From assembly GCF_004328645.1 (NCBI RefSeq), contig NZ_CP031395.1, forward strand, positions 769,501 to 833,500: a DNA stretch of 64,000 bases. The letters run 5' to 3'. The DNA comes from Hylemonella gracilis (GTDB lineage Bacteria > Pseudomonadota > Gammaproteobacteria > Burkholderiales > Burkholderiaceae_C). The notes beneath the pieces were generated by a model, which worked only from the letters and a program-made list of their open reading frames with translations, did not search any database and was not told the DNA's origin. Each line of letters begins with the position of its first letter. Positions within the stretch are counted from its first letter, which is position 1. A program made the translations under genes and the position numbers. This document shows, piece after piece, positions 44,556-53,369 of the stretch.

Positions 44556-45665
44556 ATGAGCAGCCCAAAGAGCAGCCATAACGCGAAATTCCTGCAGATC
44601 AAGAGCGTGGTCAAGGAGTTTGGCGGTTACAAGGCCGTCAACAATGTCAGCATCGATATCGCCAAGGGCGAGATCTTCGCCTTGCTGGGCCCCTCGGGCT
44701 GCGGCAAGACGACCCTGCTGCGCATGCTGGCGGGGTTCGAGACGCCCACGGCGGGCAGCATCGTGCTGGACGGGGTCGATCTCGTGGGGTTGCCGCCCTA
44801 TGAGCGCCCGCTCAACATGATGTTCCAGTCCTACGCCCTGTTTCCGCACCTGACGGTGTGGGACAACATCGCCTTTGGTCTGCGCCGCGAAGGCATGGCC
44901 AAGGCCGAGGTGGCCGAGCGGGTCGACGCCATGCTCAAACTGGTGCAACTGGGCAAGTTCGCCCAGCGCAAGCCGCATCAGCTTTCAGGCGGGCAGCAGC
45001 AGCGGGTGGCGCTGGCGCGCAGCCTGGCCAAGCAGCCGCAGTTGTTGCTGCTGGACGAGCCGCTGGGTGCGCTGGACAAAAAGCTGCGCGAGCAGACCCA
45101 GATCGAGCTGGTCAACATCATCGAACAGGTGGGCGTGACCTGCGTGATGGTCACGCACGACCAGGAAGAGGCCATGACCATGGCCTCGCGCCTGGCCGTC
45201 ATGAGCGAAGGGCGCTTCCTGCAGGTGGGTGCGCCGTCGGAAATCTACGAAACACCGCAGTCGCGCTTCGTCGCCGACTTCATCGGCAACGTCAACCTGA
45301 TGGAAGGCACGCTGGACGTCGACGACGCGGCCCATTGCGAGATCGCCTGTGCCGACGTGCGGCACTACGTGGGCCACGGCATCACCGGCACCGAAGACAT
45401 GCCGGTCACAGTCGCGCTGCGGCCGGAGAAGATCAAGCTCTCGCGTCAGGCACCCGAGGACACGCGCTACAACGCGGTCAAGGGCAAGGTCAAGGAATTG
45501 TCCTATTTCGGCGGCCTCACGATCTACCGCGTGAAGCTCGCCAGTGGCGCGATGCTCAAGGTCAGCATGGCCAACACGGAGCGGCATCCGGACGATATCT
45601 TCACCTGGGACGACGAGGTCTGGGCGCATTGGAGCCCGCAGGCCCAGGTCGTGCTCACGCAGTAA
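44556..45665 (+). CDS. potG: Polyamine ABC transporter ATP-binding protein
   Basis: This is the cytoplasmic ATPase of the polyamine importer, 369 residues. The Walker A motif GPSGCGKT is at 45-52, the Q-loop is in MMFQSYALFPH, the signature LSGGQQQR is at 142-149, and Walker B LLLLDEPLGALD follows. A C-terminal TOBE-type domain has VALRPEKIKL. This matches PotA/PotG-type proteins. It lies between the receptor and the first permease in one transcription unit. Confidence 0.94.
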   Translation: MSSPKSSHNAKFLQIKSVVKEFGGYKAVNNVSIDIAKGEIFALLGPSGCGKTTLLRMLAGFETPTAGSIVLDGVDLVGLPPYERPLNMMFQSYALFPHLTVWDNIAFGLRREGMAKAEVAERVDAMLKLVQLGKFAQRKPHQLSGGQQQRVALARSLAKQPQLLLLDEPLGALDKKLREQTQIELVNIIEQVGVTCVMVTHDQEEAMTMASRLAVMSEGRFLQVGAPSEIYETPQSRFVADFIGNVNLMEGTLDVDDAAHCEIACADVRHYVGHGITGTEDMPVTVALRPEKIKLSRQAPEDTRYNAVKGKVKELSYFGGLTIYRVKLASGAMLKVSMANTERHPDDIFTWDDEVWAHWSPQAQVVLTQ

Positions 45666-45698
45666 CAACGAGGTGCCGCAGGCAAACAGGTCCCCGCC

Positions 45699-46673
45699 AT
45701 GAGCAGTGTCATCTCCCCCTCTTCCTCCACGCCCGACCCGGGCACGGGTTACGTGCGATTCCGCCCCGCCTGGTGGCGCGGACGCAGTGCAGTCATCGGC
45801 ATTCCCTATGTCTGGCTGCTGTTGTTCTTCTTCGCGCCTTTTCTGATCGTCCTCAACTACTCGGTGTCCGAGATGGGGGCGGTCATGGCCAAGGAGCTCA
45901 TGAACGTCTCGGACGGCGTGGTGAACCTGAGCTTCAAGTACGCCAACTACGTCTTTCTTTTCAGCGATGACCTATACGTCAAGGCCTATCTTTCCAGCCT
46001 GAAGTACGCGGCCGTCACCACGGCCTGCTGCCTGTTCATCGGCTACCCCTTCGCCTATTTCATGGCGCGGGCCCGCGCCACGGTGCAGCCCTTGCTGCTG
46101 ATGCTGCTGATGCTGCCCTTCTGGACCTCGTTCCTGCTGCGCGTCTACGCCTGGAAGGGATTGCTCAGCGAAGGTGGCTGGGGTGCGTCGGTGCTGAATT
46201 TCCTGGGCCTGGACCATCTGCTGATGGCGATGGGGGCCATCAACGCGCCGGGCATGTACCTGTACACGCCGTTTTCGCTGATCATCGGCATGACCTACAC
46301 CTACCTGCCCTTCATGATCCTGCCGCTCTACGCCAACTTGGCCAAGATGGATCTGCGCCTGCTCGAAGCGGCGGCGGACCTGGGTGCGACGCCCTGGACC
46401 GCGTTCTGGAAAGTGACCGTGCCCTTGTCCAAGGCCGGCATCATCGCTGGCTCCATGCTGGTCTTCATTCCCTGCATCGGCGAATTCGTCATCCCCGAAC
46501 TGCTGGGCGGCGCGCGCACGCTGATGATCGGCCGGGTGCTGTGGGACGAGTTCTTCAGCAACAACGACTGGCCCATGGCTTCCACCGTGGCCGTGGTGCT
46601 GGTGCTGCTGATCGTCGTGCCCCTGGCGATCTTCAATAAATACCAGGCCGAGGCCCAGGAGAAGGTGAAATGA
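45699..46673 (+). CDS. potH: Polyamine ABC transporter permease (PotH-like)
   Basis: This is the first inner-membrane permease of the importer, 324 residues with about six helices and a longer N-terminus typical of PotH/PotB. The ABC permease EAA loop lies near ADLGATPWTAFWKVTVPLSK (about residues 226-245). The preceding segment begins IGIPYVWLLLFFFAPFLIVL. It starts 33 bases after the ATPase stop and ends 76 bases before the second permease. Confidence 0.93.
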   Translation: MSSVISPSSSTPDPGTGYVRFRPAWWRGRSAVIGIPYVWLLLFFFAPFLIVLNYSVSEMGAVMAKELMNVSDGVVNLSFKYANYVFLFSDDLYVKAYLSSLKYAAVTTACCLFIGYPFAYFMARARATVQPLLLMLLMLPFWTSFLLRVYAWKGLLSEGGWGASVLNFLGLDHLLMAMGAINAPGMYLYTPFSLIIGMTYTYLPFMILPLYANLAKMDLRLLEAAADLGATPWTAFWKVTVPLSKAGIIAGSMLVFIPCIGEFVIPELLGGARTLMIGRVLWDEFFSNNDWPMASTVAVVLVLLIVVPLAIFNKYQAEAQEKVK

Positions 46674-46749
46674 GCGCAGCGCAGAGCAATACCGTGCCGA
46701 TTCGTCAAGCATGCCCGCTCCACAACGCGAAGCGCGGAGGTGTTTCACG

Positions 46750-47604
46750 ATGAGCAAAGCCTTGTTCAGTTCGCGCTTCGCCGCCGGATTTGGCAAGGGC
46801 TGGCTGGTCGCTGGCCTGCTGTTCCTGTACCTGCCGATGGTGGCGCTGGTCATTTTTTCCTTCAACAAGTCGCCCTTGCCGACCCACTGGGAAGGTTTCA
46901 CGCTGGACTGGTACGTCAAGCTGGCGAGGGACAAGGAAATCCTCAACGGCCTCTGGCTCTCGCTCAAGATCGCCTTCCTGTCGGCCTGCCTGTCCGTCAC
47001 CTTCGGCACGCTGGCGGCCTTTGCCTTGGTGAAGTACAGGCGCTTCCGTGGGCGCACCTTCTTCTCGGGCATGGTCAACGCGCCCCTGGTCATGCCCGAG
47101 GTCATCCAGGGCCTGTCCTTGCTGCTGCTGCTGGTGGCCGTGCAGCGCGCCATCGGCATCCCCGAGCGTGGCCTGGTCACCATCTTGCTTGGTCACATGA
47201 TGATGGGGCTGGCCTACGCGACCGTGGTCATCGCCGCGCGCTTGCAGGCCATCAACCCGCAGCTGGAAGAGGCGGCCATGGACCTGGGTGCCAAGCCCTG
47301 GCAGGTCTTCACCCTCGTCACGCTGCCTTCGATTTCTCAGGCATTGGTCTCGGCCTGGCTGCTGACCTTCAGCCTCTCGCTGGACGACGTGGTGATCTCC
47401 GCCTTTCTCTCGGGTCCCGGCGCGACCACCATGCCGCTCATCATCTTCTCGCGCGCGCGCCTGGGGCTCAACCCCACGGTGAACGCGGTGGCCACAGTGA
47501 TCATCGTCGTGGTGGCCATTTGTGTCACCGTGGCCAGCATCCTGGTGGCGCGCGCTGAAAGGCGACGCGCCGCGGAAGTCAGCGCGGCGTCGCGCAACGA
47601 ATAA
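46750..47604 (+). CDS. potI: Polyamine ABC transporter permease (PotI-like)
   Basis: This is the second inner-membrane permease, 284 residues with six predicted helices. The EAA loop lies in MDLGAKPWQVFTLVTLPSIS (about residues 177-196). The first helix contains GWLVAGLLFLYLPMVALVIFSFN. I chose the ATG at 46750 because GGAGG stands eight bases before it. An upstream in-frame start at 46711 lacks such a site. It closes the potFGHI unit; the outer-membrane gene follows after 108 bases. Confidence 0.93.
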   Translation: MSKALFSSRFAAGFGKGWLVAGLLFLYLPMVALVIFSFNKSPLPTHWEGFTLDWYVKLARDKEILNGLWLSLKIAFLSACLSVTFGTLAAFALVKYRRFRGRTFFSGMVNAPLVMPEVIQGLSLLLLLVAVQRAIGIPERGLVTILLGHMMMGLAYATVVIAARLQAINPQLEEAAMDLGAKPWQVFTLVTLPSISQALVSAWLLTFSLSLDDVVISAFLSGPGATTMPLIIFSRARLGLNPTVNAVATVIIVVVAICVTVASILVARAERRRAAEVSAASRNE

Positions 47605-47712
47605 GAAAAAATCCAAGGAAGAACTCGCTCCCGGTTGCCCGTTCCGCGTTGAAAGACAAGCCGCCTGCACAGGATCTGTCCACCCGATACCACTTCACAC
47701 AAGGAGAAGCCG

Positions 47713-49031
47713 ATGAGAGTCAACCACCGCACCATCCTCGCTCAAGTCGCCGCGCTCGCACTCGGCCTTGCGACGGGGGGACAGGTCGCCGCCCAGCAGA
47801 ATCGCATGGGTCTGACGCCCGACCAGATGCAGGACATCAACCGCACCATCATCAAGACCGAGGCGATGGAAGATGCGTGGGAGACCGCTGGCCTCAAGGG
47901 CCTCAAGATTTCGGGCTACATGGACCCGACCTACATCTACGACCAGAACGCCAATCGCGCGGGTTTCCAGTTCCTGAGTTCCGACTTCACCGGCTATTCC
48001 GACACGCCTTTCTTTGGCAATGCCACGATCGCCTTCGCCAAGGAAATGGACGATGGCACCCTCTATAACCTCCAGCTTCAGCCGCTGAACGGCAACATGG
48101 ACATCACGGCGGCCTCGGTGTCCATTCCCTTGTCGGATCGCCAGACCCGACTGATCGCGGGCAAGGTGCTGGACTGGTCGGGTTATGAATACGCGGATCC
48201 GGTGAAATCGTCCCTGATCACGCACAACCTGCTGTTCGATTTCACGCTGCCGGTGGCCTACACCGGTGCGGGGCTGGATGTTTCCACCGGCAGTTGGCAG
48301 CTGCGCACCATGCTGGCCAATGTGGACAGCGCCAAGGCGGCCGAGGGCAAGGGGCGCCGGCCTGGGTCTACCGCTTTGACTACTGGCCGGAAGAGTTCTG
48401 GGGCGTGGGTTTCGCGGGCTTGGTCGGCAAGGCCGACAACTGGAACAAAACCATTGACGACGATGGCGAAGTGGCCGACAAGAGCACAGCTGTGTTGTTC
48501 GAGATGGACGGCTATTACAACCGTGGCAACTGGACCTTGGGTGGCCAGCTCTCCTACGGGACGCAGAAGGACGCAGCCAATGACAGCGTCAGCGATGCCA
48601 AGTGGGCAGGCGCGTCCACCACGGTCGGGTACTTCGTCACACCGCGTCTGCAATTCCTGGTGCGTGGCGACTACATCAATAACGAGAAGAATGGTGGTGG
48701 GCTGTTCACCTACACCGGTTACGGGGAAGAAGTCGATCCTGACGGCACTCCCGACAGTGGCGATGAATATTGGCTGCCCGGTGCGGACGGCATCAATGGC
48801 ATAGGCATGGATGCGGCGGCGGCTGAGAAATGTGCTGCGGGTGGCGAGTGCAAGGGTGCCAACCGCTACGCTGTCTCTCTGGGCCTCAAGTACGCGCTCA
48901 ATCCCAATGCCTGGCTCAAGTTCGAGTACCGTTATGACGGTGCGAATCAGGACGTTTTCTACGACGTGAAGAACGACGAATACAAAAAGAACAACAACCT
49001 CGTTGGCGCCGCTCTCGTGGTGTTTTTCTGA
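47713..49031 (+). pseudogene. Outer-membrane porin-like protein resembling DUF3138, frameshifted at a G run
   Basis: This is a beta-barrel-like outer-membrane protein. A signal peptide ending near QVAAQQ precedes MGLTPDQMQDINRTIIKTEAMED, then GLKISGYMDPTYIYDQN. Long amphipathic strands follow to a terminal phenylalanine (ALVVFF), as in porins. As read, the first frame (from 47713) loses similarity after about residue 213 and runs to 48804. The continuation WVYRFDYWPEEFWGVGF lies in another frame to 49031. One extra G in the run 48351-48354 would join them into about 438 residues. Standing between the polyamine importer and puuC, it may be the matching outer-membrane channel, but this is inferred. 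DUF3138 membership is by recognition, not by search. Confidence 0.72.
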
Positions 49032-49065
49032 ACGCGATCTTTCATTCGCATCCATCTGATCGGAA

Positions 49066-49090
49066 GGGAAGCCGCGGCAAGCGGCTTCCC
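49066..49090 (+). terminator. Rho-independent terminator after the porin-like gene
   Basis: GGGAAGCCGC and GCGGCTTCCC make a perfect ten-base-pair stem with a GGCAA loop, followed by TTTCT. It lies 34 bases past the stop of the frameshifted gene and 25 bases before the puuC start. Confidence 0.82.
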
Positions 49091-49114
49091 TTTCTCACCT
49101 AGGGAATCTTTGCC

Positions 49115-50617
49115 ATGAACAAGCCCGCACCCGATTGGCATGCCGTCGCCAAGACCGTCAGGATGGATGGCCGCGCGCTCATCAATGGCCTGCGTGTTGC
49201 GGCCGTCAACGGCGAAAGCTTCGCCAAGCATTCGCCCATCGATGGCCGGCCCCTGACCGAGGTCGCGCGTGGGCGTGAGGCCGATGTGGACGCCGCCGTG
49301 AAAAGCGCGCGCGCCGCTTTCGAGGAGAGCCGTTGGGCCGGCCAGGCGCCCGCCGCGCGCAAGAAGGTGCTGCGTGCTTTCGCCGACAAGCTGCTGGCCG
49401 CGCGTGAAGAGCTGGCGGTGCTGGAGTCGCTGGACATGGGCAAGCCCGTGCAACAGGCGCTGGCCGTGGACGTAGGCAGCAGCGCGCGCACCATCGCCTG
49501 GTACGCCGAGGCCGTGGACAAGATTTACGATGAGGTCGCGCCCACGCCACAGACCGCGCTGGCGCTCATCACGCGCGAACCCATGGGTGTGATCGGCGCC
49601 ATCGTGCCCTGGAACTACCCGATGCTGATGGCGTCGTGGAAACTGGGGCCCGCGCTGGCCGCGGGCAATTCGGTGGTGCTCAAGCCCAGCGAGAAATCCC
49701 CGCTGACCGCCCTGCGCATGGCCGAGCTGGCCTTGGACGCCGGTCTGCCGCCCGGCGTGTTCAATGTGGTGCCGGGCTACGGGCATGAAGCCGGTGAAGC
49801 ACTGGCCTTGCACATGGACGTGGACGCCATTGGCTTCACGGGCAGCACCCGCGTGGGCCGCCGCATGCTGGACTACGCAGGCCGCAGCAACCTCAAGCGC
49901 GTCTACAACGAACTTGGCGGCAAGTCGGCCTTTGTGGTCTTCGACGACTACGCCGACATCCAGCGCGCCGCCCAGACTGCGGCGGGCAGCATCTTCTACA
50001 ACCAGGGCGAGAGCTGCAACGCGCCCTCGCGCGTGTTCGTGCACGAGAAGATCGCCGACGCCTTCTGCGCCTGCCTGCAGGCCGAGGCGCCCAAGTACCA
50101 GCCGCTGGACCCGCTGTCCGGCAAGGCCGAGATGGGCGCACTGGTGGACGAAGGCCAGCTCAAGACTGTGCTCGGCTACATCGACGCCGGCGCCAGCGAA
50201 GGCGCGACGCTGCTGGCGGGCGGCAAGCGCGCGCGGGTGGAAACGGGGGGCTATTACGTCGAACCCACGGTGTTCATCGACGTGACCAATCAGATGAAAA
50301 TCGCGCGTGAGGAAATCTTCGGGCCGGTGCTGTCCGTGATTCGCTTCAAGACGGAAGAGGAAGCCATCCGCCTGGCCAATGATTCATCCTATGGCTTGCA
50401 GGCCAGCGTCTGGAGCGACAACCTCAGCCGCGCCCATCGCGTCGCGCGTGCCTTGCGCGCTGGCACCGTGCATGTGAACCAGTACGACGAAGACGACATC
50501 ACCGTGCCCTTCGGTGGCTACAAACAGAGTGGTAATGGGCGTGACAAGTCTTTGCACGCCTTCGACAAATACACCGAGTTGAAGACCACCTGGATCAGGA
50601 TAGATGCCCACCCCTGA
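49115..50617 (+). CDS. puuC: Aldehyde dehydrogenase, PuuC-like
   Basis: This is an NAD(P)-dependent aldehyde dehydrogenase of 500 residues which, by family and place, oxidises gamma-glutamyl-gamma-aminobutyraldehyde to gamma-glutamyl-GABA. The catalytic pair is Glu266 (in NELGGKSAF) and Cys301 (in YNQGESCNAPSRV). The cofactor loop has FTGSTRVGRRML, and the C-terminal PFGGYKQSGNGRDKSLHAFDKYTE is typical of PuuC-type enzymes. It starts right after the terminator of the porin-like gene, so it may have its own promoter. The ribosome site is weak. Confidence 0.9.
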   Translation: MNKPAPDWHAVAKTVRMDGRALINGLRVAAVNGESFAKHSPIDGRPLTEVARGREADVDAAVKSARAAFEESRWAGQAPAARKKVLRAFADKLLAAREELAVLESLDMGKPVQQALAVDVGSSARTIAWYAEAVDKIYDEVAPTPQTALALITREPMGVIGAIVPWNYPMLMASWKLGPALAAGNSVVLKPSEKSPLTALRMAELALDAGLPPGVFNVVPGYGHEAGEALALHMDVDAIGFTGSTRVGRRMLDYAGRSNLKRVYNELGGKSAFVVFDDYADIQRAAQTAAGSIFYNQGESCNAPSRVFVHEKIADAFCACLQAEAPKYQPLDPLSGKAEMGALVDEGQLKTVLGYIDAGASEGATLLAGGKRARVETGGYYVEPTVFIDVTNQMKIAREEIFGPVLSVIRFKTEEEAIRLANDSSYGLQASVWSDNLSRAHRVARALRAGTVHVNQYDEDDITVPFGGYKQSGNGRDKSLHAFDKYTELKTTWIRIDAHP

Positions 50618-50631
50618 GCGCCTTCGGCGCT
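50617..50631. repeat. Small hairpin directly after puuC
   Basis: AGCGCC-TTC-GGCGCT is a perfect six-base-pair stem with a three-base loop that begins on the last base of the puuC stop codon. Together with the repeat that follows it gives three stems in a row before gabT. Confidence 0.45.
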
Positions 50632-50632
50632 T

Positions 50633-50676
50633 CCCCTAAGGGGCGCGGCCAGTGGACCGGCAAAGCCGGCCCCACG
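50633..50676. repeat. Dispersed palindromic repeat, copy B
   Basis: A 44-base unit contains CCCC-TAA-GGGG and CCGG-CAAAG-CCGG stems. It aligns with 41687-41732 at 37 of 46 positions and ends in CCACG as copy A does. It lies in the puuC-gabT gap. Confidence 0.6.
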
Positions 50677-50719
50677 GCCGCCACGTTTGGAAGTTAGCTT
50701 CTTGCAAGGAGTCATCAGC

Positions 50720-52003
50720 ATGAACCACTCGAAGAACGAACAGCTCATGGCCCGCAAGGCCGCCGCCACGCCGCGCGGTGTGGGCGTGATGGCCAGCTTC
50801 TTCGCCGAGCGCGCGGACAATGCCGAGCTCTGGGACGTGGAAGGCCGTCGCTTCCTGGACTTCGCGGGCGGCATCGCCGTGATGAACAGCGGGCATGGGC
50901 ACCCGAAGATTGTCCGGGCCATCCAGGAGCAACTCAACCGCTTCACCCACACCTGCTACCAGGTGGTGCCCTACGAGAGCTACATCGCCCTGGCCGAGAA
51001 GCTGAACCAGCTCACGCCTGGCACGCACGCCAAGAAGACCGCCCTGTTCTCCACCGGCGCCGAGGCGATCGAGAACGCCATCAAGATCGCGCGTGCCCAC
51101 ACCCGGCGCGCGGGCGTCATCGCCTTCAGCGGTGCTTTCCATGGCCGCAGCCTGTTCGCCGTGGCGCTGACTGGCAAGGTGGCACCCTATAAGCTCGGCT
51201 TCGGTCCCTTCCCGCCCGAGATTTACCACGCGCCCTACCCCGACGCGAATACGCCGTTGGAGGACGTGAAAAAGGCCGTCCACCACATCTTCAAGGCCGA
51301 CATCGAGCCCAGCCGGGTCGCGGCCATCGTTTTCGAGCCCGTGCAGGGTGAAGGCGGCTTCAACGTGATCCAGGCCGAGGCCGTGCGCTGGTTGCGCCAA
51401 CTCTGTGACGAGCATGGCATTGTGTTGATCGCCGACGAAATCCAGAGCGGCTTCGGCCGCACCGGCACCTTGTTCGCCATGGAGCAGTTCCTGGCGCAGA
51501 CCGGCGTGGTGCCCGACCTGATGACCATCGCCAAGTCCTTGGCCAACGGCGTGCCCTTGTCGGCGGTGACGGGCAAGGCCGAGATCATGGATGCGCCCGC
51601 GCCGGGTGGCCTGGGCGGTACTTATGCGGGCAACCCGCTGGCCATCGCCGCCGCGCACGCCGTCATCGACCTGATGCGCGATGAGCAGTTGCCCCAGCGC
51701 GGCAAGATGTTGGGCGATCGCCTCAAGGTCACGCTGGACCAGATGCGCCAGGAGGTGCCCCAGATCACGGACGTGCGCGGCCTGGGGGCCATGGTGGCGG
51801 TCGAGTTTCGCAAGACCGATGGTTCAGCGGACGCCGAGGTCACGAAGAAGGTGCAGGCCGAGGCCTTGCAACGCGGCCTGATCCTGCTGACTTGCGGCGT
51901 GGACGGCAACGTCATCCGTTTCCTCTTTCCGCTCACCATCCCCGAAGCGCACTTCGAGGAAGCCTTGGGCATCCTGCGCGAGGCGCTGAAAGCCGCCCGC
52001 TGA
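50720..52003 (+). CDS. gabT: 4-aminobutyrate aminotransferase (GabT/PuuE-like)
   Basis: This class III PLP aminotransferase (427 residues) moves the amino group of GABA to 2-oxoglutarate, giving succinate semialdehyde. Motifs are FSTGAEAIENAIKIAR, FSGAFHGRS, LIADEIQSGFGRTG (236-249) and Lys272 in TIAKSLANGVPLSA. The GabT-type GMLFVFELVxx part reads LGAMVAVEF. The ATG at 50720 follows AAGGAG. The GS-like gene starts on the very next base after its stop, a sign of cotranslation. Confidence 0.9.
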   Translation: MNHSKNEQLMARKAAATPRGVGVMASFFAERADNAELWDVEGRRFLDFAGGIAVMNSGHGHPKIVRAIQEQLNRFTHTCYQVVPYESYIALAEKLNQLTPGTHAKKTALFSTGAEAIENAIKIARAHTRRAGVIAFSGAFHGRSLFAVALTGKVAPYKLGFGPFPPEIYHAPYPDANTPLEDVKKAVHHIFKADIEPSRVAAIVFEPVQGEGGFNVIQAEAVRWLRQLCDEHGIVLIADEIQSGFGRTGTLFAMEQFLAQTGVVPDLMTIAKSLANGVPLSAVTGKAEIMDAPAPGGLGGTYAGNPLAIAAAHAVIDLMRDEQLPQRGKMLGDRLKVTLDQMRQEVPQITDVRGLGAMVAVEFRKTDGSADAEVTKKVQAEALQRGLILLTCGVDGNVIRFLFPLTIPEAHFEEALGILREALKAAR

Positions 52004-53332
52004 ATGCACGCCGACCATCTGGCCCTGCAGGAGCGCCTGGCCGCCGAGGGCGTGCACACGCTGCTTGCGCAGTTCACCGATATCCACGGGGTTGCCAAGG
52101 GTAAGTTCGTTCCGCTGGCGCAGCTGTCGACCCTGGTCGACACCGGCGCCGGTTTCGCGGGTCCGTCCATCGCGGGCACGGGTTTGCCGCGCACCGGCCC
52201 ACGCTCCGAGTACTACGGCCGCGCCGATCTGTCCACCGTCGCCCCGATGCCCTGGATGCCGGGCTACGCGCGCGTGGTCTGCGACGGCTACGTGGCGAAT
52301 GCACCCTTCGACGCCTGTCCACGCCAGGTCCTGCGCCGCCAGCTGGCGCGGCTGAGCGAACGCGGCTGGCATCTGCAAACCGGCATCGAGCCCGAGTTCT
52401 TCCTGTTGCGCAGGACGGAGGAGGGCGGCATAGCCGCCGCCGATGCGCAAGACGGACTGGACAAACCTTCCTACGACCTCAAGAGCCTGCCGCGCCAGCG
52501 TGATCTGCTCAATGAGTTGAGTTATGGCCTGCAGGCATGCGGTCTGGACGTGTTCCAGACCGACCACGAGGATGCGCACGGCCAGTACGAGCTGAACTTC
52601 CTGCACGCCGACGCATTGCGCAGCGCGGACAACCTCATGCTGTTCAAGCTGGCCGCGCAGGCGATCGCGGAGCAATATGGGGTGTTGTTCTCCATGATGC
52701 CCAAGCCCTTCGCCAATCAGCCGGGGAGTGGGATGCACTTCCACGTGTCACTCTGGCAAGGTGAAGGACAAGGTGCACACTGCCTGTTCGACGATGAAAA
52801 GCAGATGGGGCATTTCATCGCGGGCGTGCTCGCGCATTCGACGGGTCTGGCCGCCTTGGCCGCGCCCACCGTCAATTCCTACAAGCGCCTGGTGGTGGGC
52901 GAGTCACTGTCCGGCACCAGTTGGGCGCCGGCCTACATCGCCCACGGTCCGAACAACCGGACGGCGCTGGTGCGTACCTTGCCCGGCCGGTTTGAATGGC
53001 GCCTGCCCGACGCGGCGGCCAATCCTTACCTCGCCACGGCGGGCCTGGTCGCGGCGGGTCTGGATGGCATGGAACGACAGCTTGATCCCGGTGTGGCCTG
53101 CACCGATGACCTGTTTGAACTGTCGCTGGTGCAATTGCGTGAGCGCCAGATCGGTCTATTGCCGCAGAGCCTGGGCGACGCCGTCGATGCGTTCGAGGCC
53201 GACAACGTGCTGCGCTCGGCCCTGGGCGAGACCTTGAGTGAACAGTTCGTCCGGCTCAAGCGCGCGGAGTGGATCGAGTACGCCCGCCATGTCAGCGATT
53301 GGGAAGTCCAGCGCTACGCCACCTTGTTCTGA
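52004..53332 (+). CDS. Second glutamine-synthetase-like ligase (GlnT/type III-like)
   Basis: This is a GS-fold ligase of 442 residues with AQFTDIHGVAKGKFVPL, GIEPEFFLLRR, EDAHGQYELNFLHADAL, PGSGMHFHVSLWQG and a C-terminal AAANPYLATAGLVAAGL. It belongs to the GlnT/GS-III-like branch that often works on substrates other than ammonia, such as amines or methylamine. It starts on the base after the gabT stop (ATGA overlap absent, zero spacing), implying a functional link. It differs clearly from puuA at 40217, so the locus has two ligases. Substrate unknown. Confidence 0.84.
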   Translation: MHADHLALQERLAAEGVHTLLAQFTDIHGVAKGKFVPLAQLSTLVDTGAGFAGPSIAGTGLPRTGPRSEYYGRADLSTVAPMPWMPGYARVVCDGYVANAPFDACPRQVLRRQLARLSERGWHLQTGIEPEFFLLRRTEEGGIAAADAQDGLDKPSYDLKSLPRQRDLLNELSYGLQACGLDVFQTDHEDAHGQYELNFLHADALRSADNLMLFKLAAQAIAEQYGVLFSMMPKPFANQPGSGMHFHVSLWQGEGQGAHCLFDDEKQMGHFIAGVLAHSTGLAALAAPTVNSYKRLVVGESLSGTSWAPAYIAHGPNNRTALVRTLPGRFEWRLPDAAANPYLATAGLVAAGLDGMERQLDPGVACTDDLFELSLVQLRERQIGLLPQSLGDAVDAFEADNVLRSALGETLSEQFVRLKRAEWIEYARHVSDWEVQRYATLF

Positions 53333-53369
53333 GCCCTCGCTCTTTCACCTCCTCTCCGATTTCTCCATC

